From: an uncultured Oscillospiraceae bacterium
GTDB taxonomy: Bacteria > Bacillota > Clostridia > Oscillospirales > Oscillospiraceae
Length of the DNA stretch: 33,831 bases
Assembly: GCA_934661735.1 (NCBI GenBank)
Contig: CAKUJN010000012.1
Span: forward strand, 1-33,831
Reading direction: 5' to 3'
The position numbers and the translations under genes were made by a program. Shown one piece after another: positions 15,690 through 23,796 of the stretch. The notes under the pieces were generated by a model. The model was not told where the DNA came from. It ran no database searches and saw only the letters and a list, made by a program, of their open reading frames with translations. Numbering within the stretch: the first letter of the stretch is position 1; each line of letters opens with the position of its first letter.

Positions 15690-16538
15690 ATGGAAAACTT
15701 GCAGCCGGTGCTGCGCCTTCTGCCTGAGCGCTGCCGCGCGGCGCTGACGGGACAGGCGCTCGGGCGGGTGGAGGAGCTTCGTCTGCGGTGCGGGCGTGCG
15801 CCGGCGGTCCTTATGGACGGGCGTGAACGGCCGGTTGCCGCGCAGCCTGTCACGCGCGGCGAACTGGAGCGGCTGGTGAGCGCGGCGATGGAGCATTCCT
15901 GCTATGCCGTGAGCGAGCGGCTGCGCGAGGGCTTTTTGACCATCGCGGGCGGGCACCGCGTCGGCGTATGCGGCACGGCGGCGGTGCAGAATGGAAGCGT
16001 TGTCAGCATTCGTGACATTTCGTCCGTCTGCATCCGCATTGCAAGAGAGATTGCGTGCGCGCCGGACGGAATTGAAAAATGGCTGGATCGTTCGGCGCTG
16101 GTGATCGGGCCGCCTGGAAGCGGGAAAACGACGCTCCTGCGCGACTGCGTGCGCAGACTGTCGGATGGCGGACGCCGCGTGAGCGTTGCGGACGAGCGCG
16201 GCGAGATTGCTGCCTGCGCAGACGGCGCGCCGCAGTTGGACGTCGGGCGGTGCACGGACGTGCTGTCCGGCTGCCGTAAGAGCGAGGCGGTCATGATGCT
16301 TCTGCGGACGATGAATCCGGAGTGGATTGCCGTGGATGAGATCACCGCGCCCGCCGATCTGGACGCAATTGCGCAGTGCAGCTACTGCGGCGTGCGGCTG
16401 CTGGCGACGGCGCACGCCTCAGGCGTGGAGGAGCTGCACAGCCGGCCGCTGTACCGGCGGCTGTGCGAGCTGGGCGTATTTGAAAAGCTGCTGATTCTGG
16501 ACGCGGCGAAGCGCGTCCGGCTGGAAAGGATGGATTAG
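15690..16538 (+). CDS. spoIIIAA: Stage III sporulation protein AA, ATPase
   Basis: 282 residues. The ATPase of the SpoIIIA-SpoIIQ feeding-tube complex, resembling type II/IV secretion ATPases, acting on the mother-cell face of the engulfed forespore membrane. Walker A GPPGSGKTT (140-148), Walker B-like WIAVDEI, and a His-containing LLATAHASG switch are visible, and an ADERGEIA segment is typical. It is the first gene of the eight-gene operon; its TAG is followed immediately by the next ATG. Slightly shorter than the Bacillus protein (about 307). Confidence 0.95.
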   Translation: MENLQPVLRLLPERCRAALTGQALGRVEELRLRCGRAPAVLMDGRERPVAAQPVTRGELERLVSAAMEHSCYAVSERLREGFLTIAGGHRVGVCGTAAVQNGSVVSIRDISSVCIRIAREIACAPDGIEKWLDRSALVIGPPGSGKTTLLRDCVRRLSDGGRRVSVADERGEIAACADGAPQLDVGRCTDVLSGCRKSEAVMMLLRTMNPEWIAVDEITAPADLDAIAQCSYCGVRLLATAHASGVEELHSRPLYRRLCELGVFEKLLILDAAKRVRLERMD

Positions 16539-17054
16539 ATGCTGAGAATACTCGGCGCGCTGTGCATTCTCATCGGCGCGGGTGCGGCAGGGTTCGGCTT
16601 TGCCGCGTCGGTCCGGCGGCAGGCGCGGCAGCTGGGCGAACTGTGCGCGGCGCTGGAGGCGATGCGCTGTGAAATTGAATACCGCATGACGCCGCTGCCG
16701 CAGCTGCTGGAGCAGCTGGCACAGACATGTGCGACGCCGGTTGGAGAGCTGCTTCTGCACTGGTCGCGGATGCTGAGCGATGGGGACGGCGCGACGGTGA
16801 GCTACGCGCTGCGCCGCGCAATGGAATCGGTGCGCGGGCTGGAGCTGCCGCCGCAGGCAGTGCAGGAGCTGACGTCGCTTTCTGTGTGCATGGGGCGCTT
16901 CGACGCGGCGGGTCAGGCACGCTCGGTCGCGCTGGCGGCCGATCGGCTGCGGCTGATGCTGGCGGAGCTGGAGGCGGGGAAGCGCGCGCGGTGCAGGAGC
17001 TATCGGACCATCGGCATCTGCGCGGGACTCGCGCTGGCCGTGATTTTATTGTAG
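16539..17054 (+). CDS. spoIIIAB: Stage III sporulation protein AB
   Basis: 171 residues, starting on the base after the spoIIIAA stop. N-terminal membrane helix with LGALCILIGAGAAGFGFA, a helical middle containing ALEAMRCEIEYRMTPLPQ (a SpoIIIAB hallmark), and a C-terminal membrane helix (about 155-171). This is a GspF-like membrane component of the SpoIIIA channel, thought to work with the AA ATPase. Confidence 0.93.
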   Translation: MLRILGALCILIGAGAAGFGFAASVRRQARQLGELCAALEAMRCEIEYRMTPLPQLLEQLAQTCATPVGELLLHWSRMLSDGDGATVSYALRRAMESVRGLELPPQAVQELTSLSVCMGRFDAAGQARSVALAADRLRLMLAELEAGKRARCRSYRTIGICAGLALAVILL

Positions 17055-17056
17055 CC

Positions 17057-17251
17057 ATGGAAATTGACCTGATTTTCAAAATTGCCGCCGTCGGCATTAT
17101 CGTCTCCATCCTCAATCAGGTGCTGGTGCGCTCGGGCCGCGAGGAGCAGGCGACCATGACCTCGCTTGCGGGGCTGGTGGTAGTGCTGATGATCGTGGTG
17201 CAGCGCATTGCCGACCTGTTTGATCTGGTGAAGAACCTGTTTCATTTCTGA
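17057..17251 (+). CDS. spoIIIAC: Stage III sporulation protein AC
   Basis: 64 residues from the ATG at 17057, two bases after the spoIIIAB stop; the frame extends upstream within spoIIIAB but that part is not homologous. Two membrane helices (about 4-22 and 34-54) with the family pattern IFKIAAVGIIVSILNQVL...GREEQA. The length matches SpoIIIAC elsewhere. Small integral component of the mother cell-forespore channel. Confidence 0.93.
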   Translation: MEIDLIFKIAAVGIIVSILNQVLVRSGREEQATMTSLAGLVVVLMIVVQRIADLFDLVKNLFHF

Positions 17252-17252
17252 G

Positions 17253-17645
17253 ATGACGACATTCATGCAGATTGCGGCGCTGTGCGCCGTCAGCGCGGTG
17301 CTGTCGCTGCTTCTGCGGCGCAGAAGTCCGGAATTCTCCTATCTGCTGGCGCTCGGGTGCTGCGCAGCGGCGCTGATGGGGGTAAAGGCGCTGATCGAGC
17401 CGGTGCTGCGCTTTTTTGAGCAGCTTGCCGAGCTGGCGGGACTGGAGGGCGCTCTGCTTGCGCCAGTGATCAAGACAGTTGCCATCGGGCTTTTGAGCCA
17501 GATTACGGGCGCATTCTGTCTGGACGCAGGGGAAAAGTCGCTGGCAAAGGTTGTGGAGATCAGCGGCACGTTTCTGGCGCTTTATACGGCGCTGCCGCTG
17601 GCGGAGCTGCTTTTACAGAACGTCCGGACGCTGATTGGAGGATAA
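17253..17645 (+). CDS. spoIIIAD: Stage III sporulation protein AD
   Basis: 130 residues, ATG one base after the spoIIIAC stop. Three to four membrane helices, with the conserved VIKTVAIGLLSQITGAFCLDAGE and LAKVVEISGTFLALYTALPL segments of the SpoIIIAD family, which resemble part of flagellar or type III export proteins. Abuts spoIIIAE, whose ATG follows its TAA directly. Confidence 0.94.
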   Translation: MTTFMQIAALCAVSAVLSLLLRRRSPEFSYLLALGCCAAALMGVKALIEPVLRFFEQLAELAGLEGALLAPVIKTVAIGLLSQITGAFCLDAGEKSLAKVVEISGTFLALYTALPLAELLLQNVRTLIGG

Positions 17646-18740
17646 ATGAGACGATTTCTGCTGCTTCTGGCGCTGGCGCTGCTGCTGAGCGTGCCGGTCT
17701 GCGCAGGTGATGTGATGCAGCGCGAACGGGAAATTTTGCAGACGGACACGCTGTATGACGCGCTGGACGGTGAGGCGCGTGAGCTTCTGGACGGCGCGTC
17801 GCCGGAGCGCACGCCGGATTTCGGTGAAAAGCTGATTTCCATGCTCTATGACGTGCTTTCCGACTCCGGCCCCGGGCTTCGACAGGCGGCAAAGACCGCA
17901 GGAATGCTCCTGTGCGTGACGCTTTTGTGCGCGGTGTGCCGCGGTGCGGAGCTTCCGGTTTCGGACGCGGCGGGCAGGCTCGGCGGCGCGCTGGGAATCA
18001 CCATGATCTGCACGGGCAGCCTTTCGACGATGGTCGCGCTGGCCGACGAGACCATTTCGCGCATCGGGAGCTTTACGACGCTCCTGCTGCCGGTGCTTTC
18101 GTCGGTTCTGACGGCGTCGGGCGGATTTACGGCAGGAGCGGCGCTGTATGTCGGATCATGCATGTTTTTTGATGTACTGATCCGCGTGATCCGGACGCTT
18201 CTCATGCCGCTTGTCTATGCGTATCTGGCGATTGCGGCGGCAGAGTGCGCGGCGGACGAGGGAAGGCTTGTGCGCGTGCGGGAGCTGACGGGGTGGGTGA
18301 TCCAGACGCTTTTGAAAGGAATTATGTATCTGTTTACGGCATATCTGACCATAACGGGGCTGATCAGCGGGAGCGCTGACGCCGCGGCGCTGAAGGCGGC
18401 AAAGGCGACGCTTTCGGGCGCGGTGCCGGTGGTAGGCGGAATCATATCCGACGCGTCAGAGTCGGTGCTGGCGGCGGCGGGTGTGCTGAAAAGCTCGGCA
18501 GGTGTATTTGGAATGCTGGCGGTCATTGCAATCGCGCTTGCGCCGTTTGTGCGCATTGCGGTGGAATATCTGGCTATGCGGCTGACCGCCGCCGTGGGCG
18601 GTGCGTTCGGGAGTCCTGCGCATACGCAGCTGCTTTCGGCCGTGTCCACGGCGATGGGGTATCTGCTGGCGATGACGGGCAGCTGCGCGCTGATGGCGCT
18701 GATCAGCAGCTGCTGCTTTATGAAGGCGGTGAGCGGATGA
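17646..18740 (+). CDS. spoIIIAE: Stage III sporulation protein AE
   Basis: 364 residues with an N-terminal signal-like helix (RRFLLLLALALLLSVPVCA) and about seven further membrane helices. Family segments seen include ALGITMICTGSLSTMV, TAGAALYVGS, and GLISGSADAAALKAAK with GAVPVVGGIISDASESVLA. It is the large polytopic membrane protein of the SpoIIIA complex. The 3' end overlaps spoIIIAF by four bases (ATGA), implying coupled translation. Confidence 0.95.
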   Translation: MRRFLLLLALALLLSVPVCAGDVMQREREILQTDTLYDALDGEARELLDGASPERTPDFGEKLISMLYDVLSDSGPGLRQAAKTAGMLLCVTLLCAVCRGAELPVSDAAGRLGGALGITMICTGSLSTMVALADETISRIGSFTTLLLPVLSSVLTASGGFTAGAALYVGSCMFFDVLIRVIRTLLMPLVYAYLAIAAAECAADEGRLVRVRELTGWVIQTLLKGIMYLFTAYLTITGLISGSADAAALKAAKATLSGAVPVVGGIISDASESVLAAAGVLKSSAGVFGMLAVIAIALAPFVRIAVEYLAMRLTAAVGGAFGSPAHTQLLSAVSTAMGYLLAMTGSCALMALISSCCFMKAVSG

Positions 18741-19219
18741 TACAGGCGGTACGGGAATATCTGCTGAGTCTGGTGTGCGTGTCGCTTCTGACGGCGCTGG
18801 TGTTGACGCTGGTCCCGAAGGGCGGCGTGCGCCGCAGCGCGGCAATTGCCTGCGCGCTGCTTCTGGCGATCACGGCGCTGCGGCCCCTGGGCGGCTTTGA
18901 CACGGAGTCGATCGCGTCCGCGCTCAGCCGCGCGCGCATGGAGGCGGAAAGTGCGCGGACGGGCGTTGAGGTCCGGAACCGCGAATTGGTCAGCGCCATC
19001 ATAAAGCAGAACAGCGAGGCATATATATTGGACAAAGCCTCGCAGCTGGGGCTGGACGTGGAAGCGGAGGTCGAGGTGACGGCGGATGGGAGCTATCCGT
19101 ATCCGTCGGCCGTGACGCTGACCGGCAGCGCGCCGGACGCGCTCCGGCGGGAGTTGACGCGGTATATTGAGGACAATCTGGCAATTGCGGAGGAACGGCA
19201 GACATGGAGGCAGAGGTAA
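18737..19219 (+). CDS. spoIIIAF: Stage III sporulation protein AF
   Basis: 160 residues starting in the ATGA overlap with spoIIIAE. Two membrane helices (about 9-28 and 35-51), then an alpha/beta ring-building-motif-like soluble domain in the intermembrane space (about 90-150, LDVEAEVEVTADGSYP). Known SpoIIIAF, AG and AH share this fold with secretin-associated ring proteins. Its last 16 bases overlap spoIIIAG. Confidence 0.92.
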   Translation: MIQAVREYLLSLVCVSLLTALVLTLVPKGGVRRSAAIACALLLAITALRPLGGFDTESIASALSRARMEAESARTGVEVRNRELVSAIIKQNSEAYILDKASQLGLDVEAEVEVTADGSYPYPSAVTLTGSAPDALRRELTRYIEDNLAIAEERQTWRQR

Positions 19220-19749
19220 GGCGCGAGCCGCTTATGCAGCGGCTGAAGGCGCTTGGCGGGCGGCTGGGAAAATACCGGTATGCGTGGATTGTGGTGCTTG
19301 CCGGCGTGCTGATGATGCTGATGCCGCGTGGATGTGCACAGCAGAGCGTGCAGGCCTCGGCGGAGCCGGTGCGGACGTCGGGCGAGGAGGAGATGCTTGC
19401 GGATATGGAGCGGCGGCTTGCGTCGCTGATTGCAAAGATGGACGGGGCGGGGCGGTGCGAGGTGATGCTGAGCCTTGAGACCGGCAGCGAGCGCACCTAT
19501 CAGACCGATGTGAGGAGCACCACGTCCGACAGCGGCGGAAGCCGCGAGAGCAGCGTTGTGTTTGCGCAGACCGGCTCGGAAAAGCAGCCGGTTGTGCAGA
19601 AAACAAGCTGGCCGGTCTATCGCGGCGCCGTCGTCGTGTGTCAGGGCGCGGACCGCGCATCGGTCCGGCTGATGATTGTTGAAGCTGTATCCAGTCTGAC
19701 CGGACTGGGAAGCGATAAAATCCGTGTTGTAAAATTAAAGGGTCAATAG
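19204..19749 (+). CDS. spoIIIAG: Stage III sporulation protein AG
   Basis: 181 residues, overlapping spoIIIAF by 16 bases. One membrane helix (about 26-41), a linker, then the ring-building domain: RCEVMLSLETGSERTYQTD, an insertion-like Ser/Gly-rich loop (TTSDSGGSRESS), and RGAVVVCQGADRASVRLMIVEAVSSLTGL at the C-terminus, the signature of the family. In Bacillus SpoIIIAG makes a large ring in the space between the membranes. Confidence 0.94.
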   Translation: MEAEVRREPLMQRLKALGGRLGKYRYAWIVVLAGVLMMLMPRGCAQQSVQASAEPVRTSGEEEMLADMERRLASLIAKMDGAGRCEVMLSLETGSERTYQTDVRSTTSDSGGSRESSVVFAQTGSEKQPVVQKTSWPVYRGAVVVCQGADRASVRLMIVEAVSSLTGLGSDKIRVVKLKGQ

Positions 19750-19760
19750 GAGGTTGCAGA

Positions 19761-20327
19761 ATGAAAATCTGGAAACGAAATGCCGTGATCGCGGCGGTGC
19801 TGCTGCTGGTGTGCGCGGGGATCTATCTGAACTGGTCGTTCAATCAGAAGGCGCAGCCGGCGGATCTGACGGAAACGCTGGATGCCGAGCAGGTGATGGG
19901 AGACGATACGCTGATTCTCTCCGAGCCGCAGCAGGTGCTGGCCGAGGCGCAGAGCGACGCGGCGCAGACGTCGGCGGACTATTTCGCACAGGTGCGCCTG
20001 AGCCGTCAGGAATCGCGAGACAGTGCTGTGGAGCTTCTGGAGCAGACGATTGCCTATGACGAGGGCACGCAGGTCGGCGACAGCGCGACGCAGACGCTCA
20101 ACGCGCTGGTTTCAACGGCGCTGAATGAAGCGCAGATCGAAAGCCTTGTCATTGCGAAGGGCTTCACAGACTGTGTGACGTACATGCAGGACGATGTCAT
20201 CAGCGTTGCCGTCAGCGCGCCGGCAGAGGGATTGAGTCAGGCGGATGTGGCGCTGATCTCCGATCTGGTTACGGCACAGACGGACTATCCGCTTTCGCAG
20301 GTACGGATCATCGAGGTGAAATCCTAG
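19761..20327 (+). CDS. spoIIIAH: Stage III sporulation protein AH
   Basis: 188 residues, AGGAGG upstream, 11 bases after spoIIIAG. One N-terminal membrane helix (about 8-25), an acidic linker, then the conserved DYFAQVRLSRQESRDSAVELL helix and a YscJ/FliF-like ring domain ending in a strand. SpoIIIAH pairs with forespore SpoIIQ, or LytM-domain equivalents in clostridia, across the septum. Last gene of the operon; no strong terminator follows, only a hairpin GCGGA-GTT-TCCGC (20354-20366) without a T run. Confidence 0.94.
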   Translation: MKIWKRNAVIAAVLLLVCAGIYLNWSFNQKAQPADLTETLDAEQVMGDDTLILSEPQQVLAEAQSDAAQTSADYFAQVRLSRQESRDSAVELLEQTIAYDEGTQVGDSATQTLNALVSTALNEAQIESLVIAKGFTDCVTYMQDDVISVAVSAPAEGLSQADVALISDLVTAQTDYPLSQVRIIEVKS

Positions 20328-20385
20328 TCCTGCGGCGGGGGCGGCAGGTATGGGCGGAGTTTCCGCGGCAGTTTGCGAAAAACAG

Positions 20386-20413
20386 TTGAAATTCCAGCTC
20401 ATTGTGGTAGAAT
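20386..20413 (+). promoter_or_regulatory. Promoter of the Asp23/Gls24 gene
   Basis: TTGAAA (20386-20391), 16-base spacer, TAGAAT (20408-20413), about 95 bases before the start codon. It separates vegetative expression of this gene from the sporulation operon in front. Confidence 0.6.
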
Positions 20414-20509
20414 GTAAATTACGAAATTATGGACAGGCGATTCCGCGCCGTCCGGCACGGCCGCCGGCGCGCATCGTCATTCGCACCCAATCGATACGGA
20501 GGAAGCATC

Positions 20510-20896
20510 ATGGCAGACAGCAAAGAATATTACACCCAGACATTGGAGCAGGGTTCGATTCAGATTTCCGAGGACGTCGTCGCGTCTGTCGCGGCCTGCG
20601 CCGTGCTTGAGGTTGAGGGCGTCTGCGGCCTGAGCGGCAACATCGGCACTGATATCGCCGAAATGCTGGGCGCAAAGAAAAATCTGGGCAAGGGCATCCG
20701 CCTGACCTCGGACAAGGACGGCACGCTTCAGGTTGACTGCGACGTTGTCGCGCGCTTCGGCCACTCGGTATTCGAGTTGGCGAAAAGCGTGCAGGATGCC
20801 GTCAAGTCCAGTCTGGAATCGGTGACGGGCCTGAGCATCGGTAAGGTCAACGTCAACATCTGCGGCATTGCGCTGCCGCGTGAAGCCAGAAAATAA
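20510..20896 (+). CDS. Asp23/Gls24 family envelope stress protein (YqhY-like)
   Basis: 128 residues from the ATG at 20510, preceded by GGAGGAAG; 27 upstream in-frame codons overlap the promoter and are rejected. The sequence GSIQISEDVVASVAACAVLEVEGV and the C-terminal VNVNICGIAL mark the Asp23/Gls24 (DUF322) fold. The position just before nusB matches YqhY of Bacillus, where it is linked to control of acetyl-CoA carboxylase and lipid synthesis. Whether that role holds here is not known. A terminator hairpin separates it from nusB. Confidence 0.9.
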   Translation: MADSKEYYTQTLEQGSIQISEDVVASVAACAVLEVEGVCGLSGNIGTDIAEMLGAKKNLGKGIRLTSDKDGTLQVDCDVVARFGHSVFELAKSVQDAVKSSLESVTGLSIGKVNVNICGIALPREARK

Positions 20897-20904
20897 GCCG
20901 GCGG

Positions 20905-20931
20905 CCCCTTTGTTCTGCAAAGGGGTTGTTT
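20905..20931 (+). terminator. Terminator between the Asp23/Gls24 gene and nusB
   Basis: CCCCTTTG (20905-20912), five-base loop, CAAAGGGG (20918-20925), then TTGTTT. No clear sigma-A promoter is visible between it and nusB, so some readthrough into the downstream operon is likely. Confidence 0.7.
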
Positions 20932-20980
20932 CCGCGTTTAAGACGCGTTTATTGAAGAGAGAAAAGTCAAGGAGAAGCAT

Positions 20981-21433
20981 ATGACCAGAACGAACGCCAG
21001 AGAAATCGCAGCACAGCTTGTCTATGAGATGAACTTCCATTCCGGCGACGATGCGGCCGCCGTTGTGGACGCGCATCTTGAGCCGGACTATTACGCCACG
21101 CTCCGCACGGAGGATGAGGCCTACGCCGAAAGCGTCGGCGCAAAGCAGCTGTCCTACATCGAGGATACGGTTCGCGGCGTGTGGGAAAAGCGGGAGGAGC
21201 TGGACGGCTACATTTCAAAGTATGCCATCGGCTGGAACATCAACCGGATTTCCAGAATCGCGCGCGCGATCATGCAGCTTGCCATGTATGAGTGCCTCTA
21301 CGTCCATGACGTACCTGTCAGCGCCGCCATCAACGAGGCGGTTGAGCTGACGCGCAAATATGAGGACGAGGACGTGGTATCGTTTGTCAACGGCATTCTC
21401 GGCGCGTTCGCGCGCGAGGTTGAGGGCAGATGA
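20981..21433 (+). CDS. nusB: Transcription antitermination factor NusB
   Basis: 150 residues, ATG with AAGGAG upstream. An all-helical RNA-binding protein that joins NusE (S10) on boxA to support rRNA transcription. Visible are the N-terminal TRTNAREIAAQLVYEM (family start: R..AR..A.Q.LY), and the C-terminal INEAVELTRKY...VSFVNGILGAF, which is highly diagnostic. Central residues 40-60 are longer than in Bacillus. Overlaps the next gene by four bases. Confidence 0.94.
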   Translation: MTRTNAREIAAQLVYEMNFHSGDDAAAVVDAHLEPDYYATLRTEDEAYAESVGAKQLSYIEDTVRGVWEKREELDGYISKYAIGWNINRISRIARAIMQLAMYECLYVHDVPVSAAINEAVELTRKYEDEDVVSFVNGILGAFAREVEGR

Positions 21434-22371
21434 GAGCGCTCGGCTTTGATACCAGTAACTATACCACCTCGGTGGCGGCATTTGACGGCGTGGGCGGACA
21501 CAACTGCTCACGCCTGCTTGATGTGCGCCCAGGGGAGCTTGGCCTGCGGCAGAGCGACGCGCTGTTCGCGCATGTCAGGCGACTGCCGGAGCTTTCCGCG
21601 CGGCTGTTTGATGAAACGGCGCGCGATGCGGTCTGCGCCGTCGGCGCGAGCACGCGCCCGCGCGCGGTGGACGGCTCATATATGCCGTGCTTTCTGGCCG
21701 GTCAGTCGCAGGCAAAGACGCTGGCAAAGGCGCTGGACGTGCCGTTTTACGCGTTCTCGCACCAGCAGGGGCATATCGCCGCGGCGCTGTGGTCGGCCGG
21801 CCGCATGGAGCTTCTGCACGCGCCGGCGCTGGCGTGGCATCTTTCGGGCGGAACGACTGAGCTTCTGCTGGTCGAGTCCGACGGAACGGACATCCGTGCG
21901 GAAAAGATCGGCGGGACGAGCGATATTTCCGCCGGTCAGGTCATCGACCGGACGGGAAAGCTGCTTTCGCTGCAATTTCCGGCGGGCAGGGCGCTCGACG
22001 CGCTGGCCGCGTCGTCCGACTGCCGCGAAAGCTTCCGTGTGCGGCTGGACGGAATGTCATTCTCGTTTTCCGGACTGGAAAACAAGATTGCGCAGTTCCG
22101 CGCCTCCGGCGCTTCCGCGGAGGATACGGCGCGGTACGCGCTTTTGTCGGTCTGCCGCGCGGTGTGCGGCGCGACGCGCGAGGCGCTGAAGCGCTATCCG
22201 GCGCTTCCGGTCATTTTTTCCGGCGGCGTGGCGTCAAATTCGATGCTTCGTGCGCGCTGCGGCGAGTTTGACGCGGTGTTCGCTGCACCGGAGTTTTCCA
22301 CAGACAATGCGCTCGGCATTGCCGTTCTGACATGGCTACAGGAGAATTCAGATGGAACAGCAGATCTTTGA
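21430..22371 (+). CDS. TsaD/Kae1-like peptidase M22 family paralogue
   Basis: 313 residues, starting in the ATGA overlap with nusB. It has the ASKHA ATPase fold of TsaD, the tRNA t6A-forming enzyme: N-terminal LGFDTSNYTTSVA (phosphate loop), HQQGH (H111, H115; HxxxH metal site), HLSGGTTELLLV, SGGVASNS, and STDNALGIA supplying an Asp. It is shorter than genuine TsaD (about 340), and FDTSNYTT with LGLRQSDALF is typical of a clostridial paralogue that sits between nusB and xseA. True tsaD normally lies elsewhere, with tsaB or tsaE. So tRNA modification is possible but not assured. Confidence 0.8.
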   Translation: MRALGFDTSNYTTSVAAFDGVGGHNCSRLLDVRPGELGLRQSDALFAHVRRLPELSARLFDETARDAVCAVGASTRPRAVDGSYMPCFLAGQSQAKTLAKALDVPFYAFSHQQGHIAAALWSAGRMELLHAPALAWHLSGGTTELLLVESDGTDIRAEKIGGTSDISAGQVIDRTGKLLSLQFPAGRALDALAASSDCRESFRVRLDGMSFSFSGLENKIAQFRASGASAEDTARYALLSVCRAVCGATREALKRYPALPVIFSGGVASNSMLRARCGEFDAVFAAPEFSTDNALGIAVLTWLQENSDGTADL

Positions 22372-23563
22372 GGTCTCCCAGATCAACGAATACATCAAAT
22401 CGCGGCTGGATGCGGACGAGCTGCTCAGCGGCCTGTGCATCCGCGGCGAGCTGAGCAACTATAAAATCTACCCCTCGGGACACCACTATTTCACCATGAA
22501 GGACGCGGGCGGTTCGCTGCGCTGCGTCATGTTCCGCTACAGCGCGATGCGGCTGCGCTTCCGGCCGGAAAACGGCATGAAGGTCATCGCCATGGGCCGC
22601 ATCAGTGTTTTTCCGCGCGACGGCGCGTATCAGCTGTACTGTGAGGACCTGATGCCGGACGGCGCGGGCGACCTGCACGTGGCGTTTGAGCAGTTGAAGG
22701 CGCGGCTGGAGGCCGAGGGCCTTTTCGCGCGCGAGCACAAAAAGGCGCTTCCGGCCTACCCGCACCGCATCGCCGTTATTACCTCCGGCGCGGGCGCGGC
22801 GGTGATGGACATGCTGCGCATTCTGGCGCGGCGCTATCCGCTGAGCAAGGTGAAAATCCTGCCCGTGCGCGTACAGGGCGCGGAGGCGCCTGCCGAAATC
22901 GCTGGTGCAATCCGCTATGCGAACCGGTATCAGATCGCCGACGTGATCATCACGGGGCGCGGCGGCGGCTCGCTGGAGGATTTATGGGCGTTCAACGATG
23001 AGCGCGTTGCACGCGCGATCTATGCCTCGGAAATTCCGGTTGTCTCCGCCGTGGGACACGAGCCGGATGTGACGATCAGCGACTATGTCGCCGATGTGCG
23101 GGCGGCAACGCCGTCAAACGGCGCAGAGCTGGTCGCGCCCGATCAGGCCGAGCTTCGCCGGCGCATGGCGCAGCTTTCGGCGCGGATGTCGGCGGCTGTG
23201 GAAAAGAAAATCAGTCTGTCGCGGCGGCAGCTGGACGCGCTGGCGAAAAAGCGCGTGCTGCAAAGCCCAAGATTCTATATTGAGGATAAGCGTCTGACAC
23301 TGGACTACGCGCAGCGGCGGCTGCTCGCCGCGTCGCAGCAGCTGCTGGCGGGGAAGAAGCAGCGCTTCATCTCGCTGACGGCGAAGCTGGACGCGATGAG
23401 CCCGCTGAAGGTGCTGGCGCGCGGCTACAGCGTCACGCGCAGGGCGGACGGAAGCGTCGTGCGCGGCGCGGAGGACGTTTCGGTCGGAGAAACCATTGAT
23501 GTGCGGCTGCTGCGCGGCGCGCTGCGCGCACAGGTGACGGAAGTCGGGGAGGAAAACGGATGA
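22352..23563 (+). CDS. xseA: Exodeoxyribonuclease VII large subunit
   Basis: 403 residues; its ATG lies 20 bases inside the end of the previous gene. N-terminal OB-fold (LSGLCIRGELSNYKIYPSGHHYFTM, split over about 25-50), then the catalytic domain with RIAVITSGAGAAVMDML, DVIITGRGGGSLEDLWAFNDE and SAVGHEPDVTISDYVADVRA, and a coiled-coil C-terminus with LARGYSV. With XseB it degrades single-stranded DNA in both directions. The usual ITSPTGAA is ITSGAGAA here, a mild change. The stop overlaps xseB by four bases. Confidence 0.95.
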   Translation: MEQQIFEVSQINEYIKSRLDADELLSGLCIRGELSNYKIYPSGHHYFTMKDAGGSLRCVMFRYSAMRLRFRPENGMKVIAMGRISVFPRDGAYQLYCEDLMPDGAGDLHVAFEQLKARLEAEGLFAREHKKALPAYPHRIAVITSGAGAAVMDMLRILARRYPLSKVKILPVRVQGAEAPAEIAGAIRYANRYQIADVIITGRGGGSLEDLWAFNDERVARAIYASEIPVVSAVGHEPDVTISDYVADVRAATPSNGAELVAPDQAELRRRMAQLSARMSAAVEKKISLSRRQLDALAKKRVLQSPRFYIEDKRLTLDYAQRRLLAASQQLLAGKKQRFISLTAKLDAMSPLKVLARGYSVTRRADGSVVRGAEDVSVGETIDVRLLRGALRAQVTEVGEENG

Positions 23564-23796
23564 ACGAGGAAAAATCGCAGAGCTTTGAGCGCTCGATCGA
23601 GCGGCTGGAGGCCATTGTCAAGCGGATGGAGCAGGGCGATGTTCCGCTGGAGGAGGCGCTGGGCCTGTTCCGCGAGGGCACCGAGCTTGTCCGCGCATGC
23701 ACGACGGCACTGGACAAGGCCGAGCTTGAGGTGGTAAAGCTTTCAAAAAGCGCCGACGGAACGCCGGCAGAAACGGAGTATGTGCGCGATGAATGA
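23560..23796 (+). CDS. xseB: Exodeoxyribonuclease VII small subunit
   Basis: 78 residues, starting in an ATGA overlap with xseA. Helical hairpin protein with the family pattern FERSIERLEAIVKRMEQGDV and PLEEALGLFREGTELVRAC. It binds the coiled-coil arm of XseA. Length is typical (about 75-80). Confidence 0.95.
   Translation: MNEEKSQSFERSIERLEAIVKRMEQGDVPLEEALGLFREGTELVRACTTALDKAELEVVKLSKSADGTPAETEYVRDE

Noticed and set aside
16570..17115. 181-codon minus-strand frame across spoIIIAB
   Set aside because: Ala/Pro/Ser/Arg-rich shadow frame with no ribosome site; the plus strand carries an intact spoIIIA gene.
20334..20366. Terminator after spoIIIAH
   Set aside because: Small hairpins CCTGC/GCAGG and GCGGA-GTT-TCCGC are present but without a T run; recorded only as weak structure.
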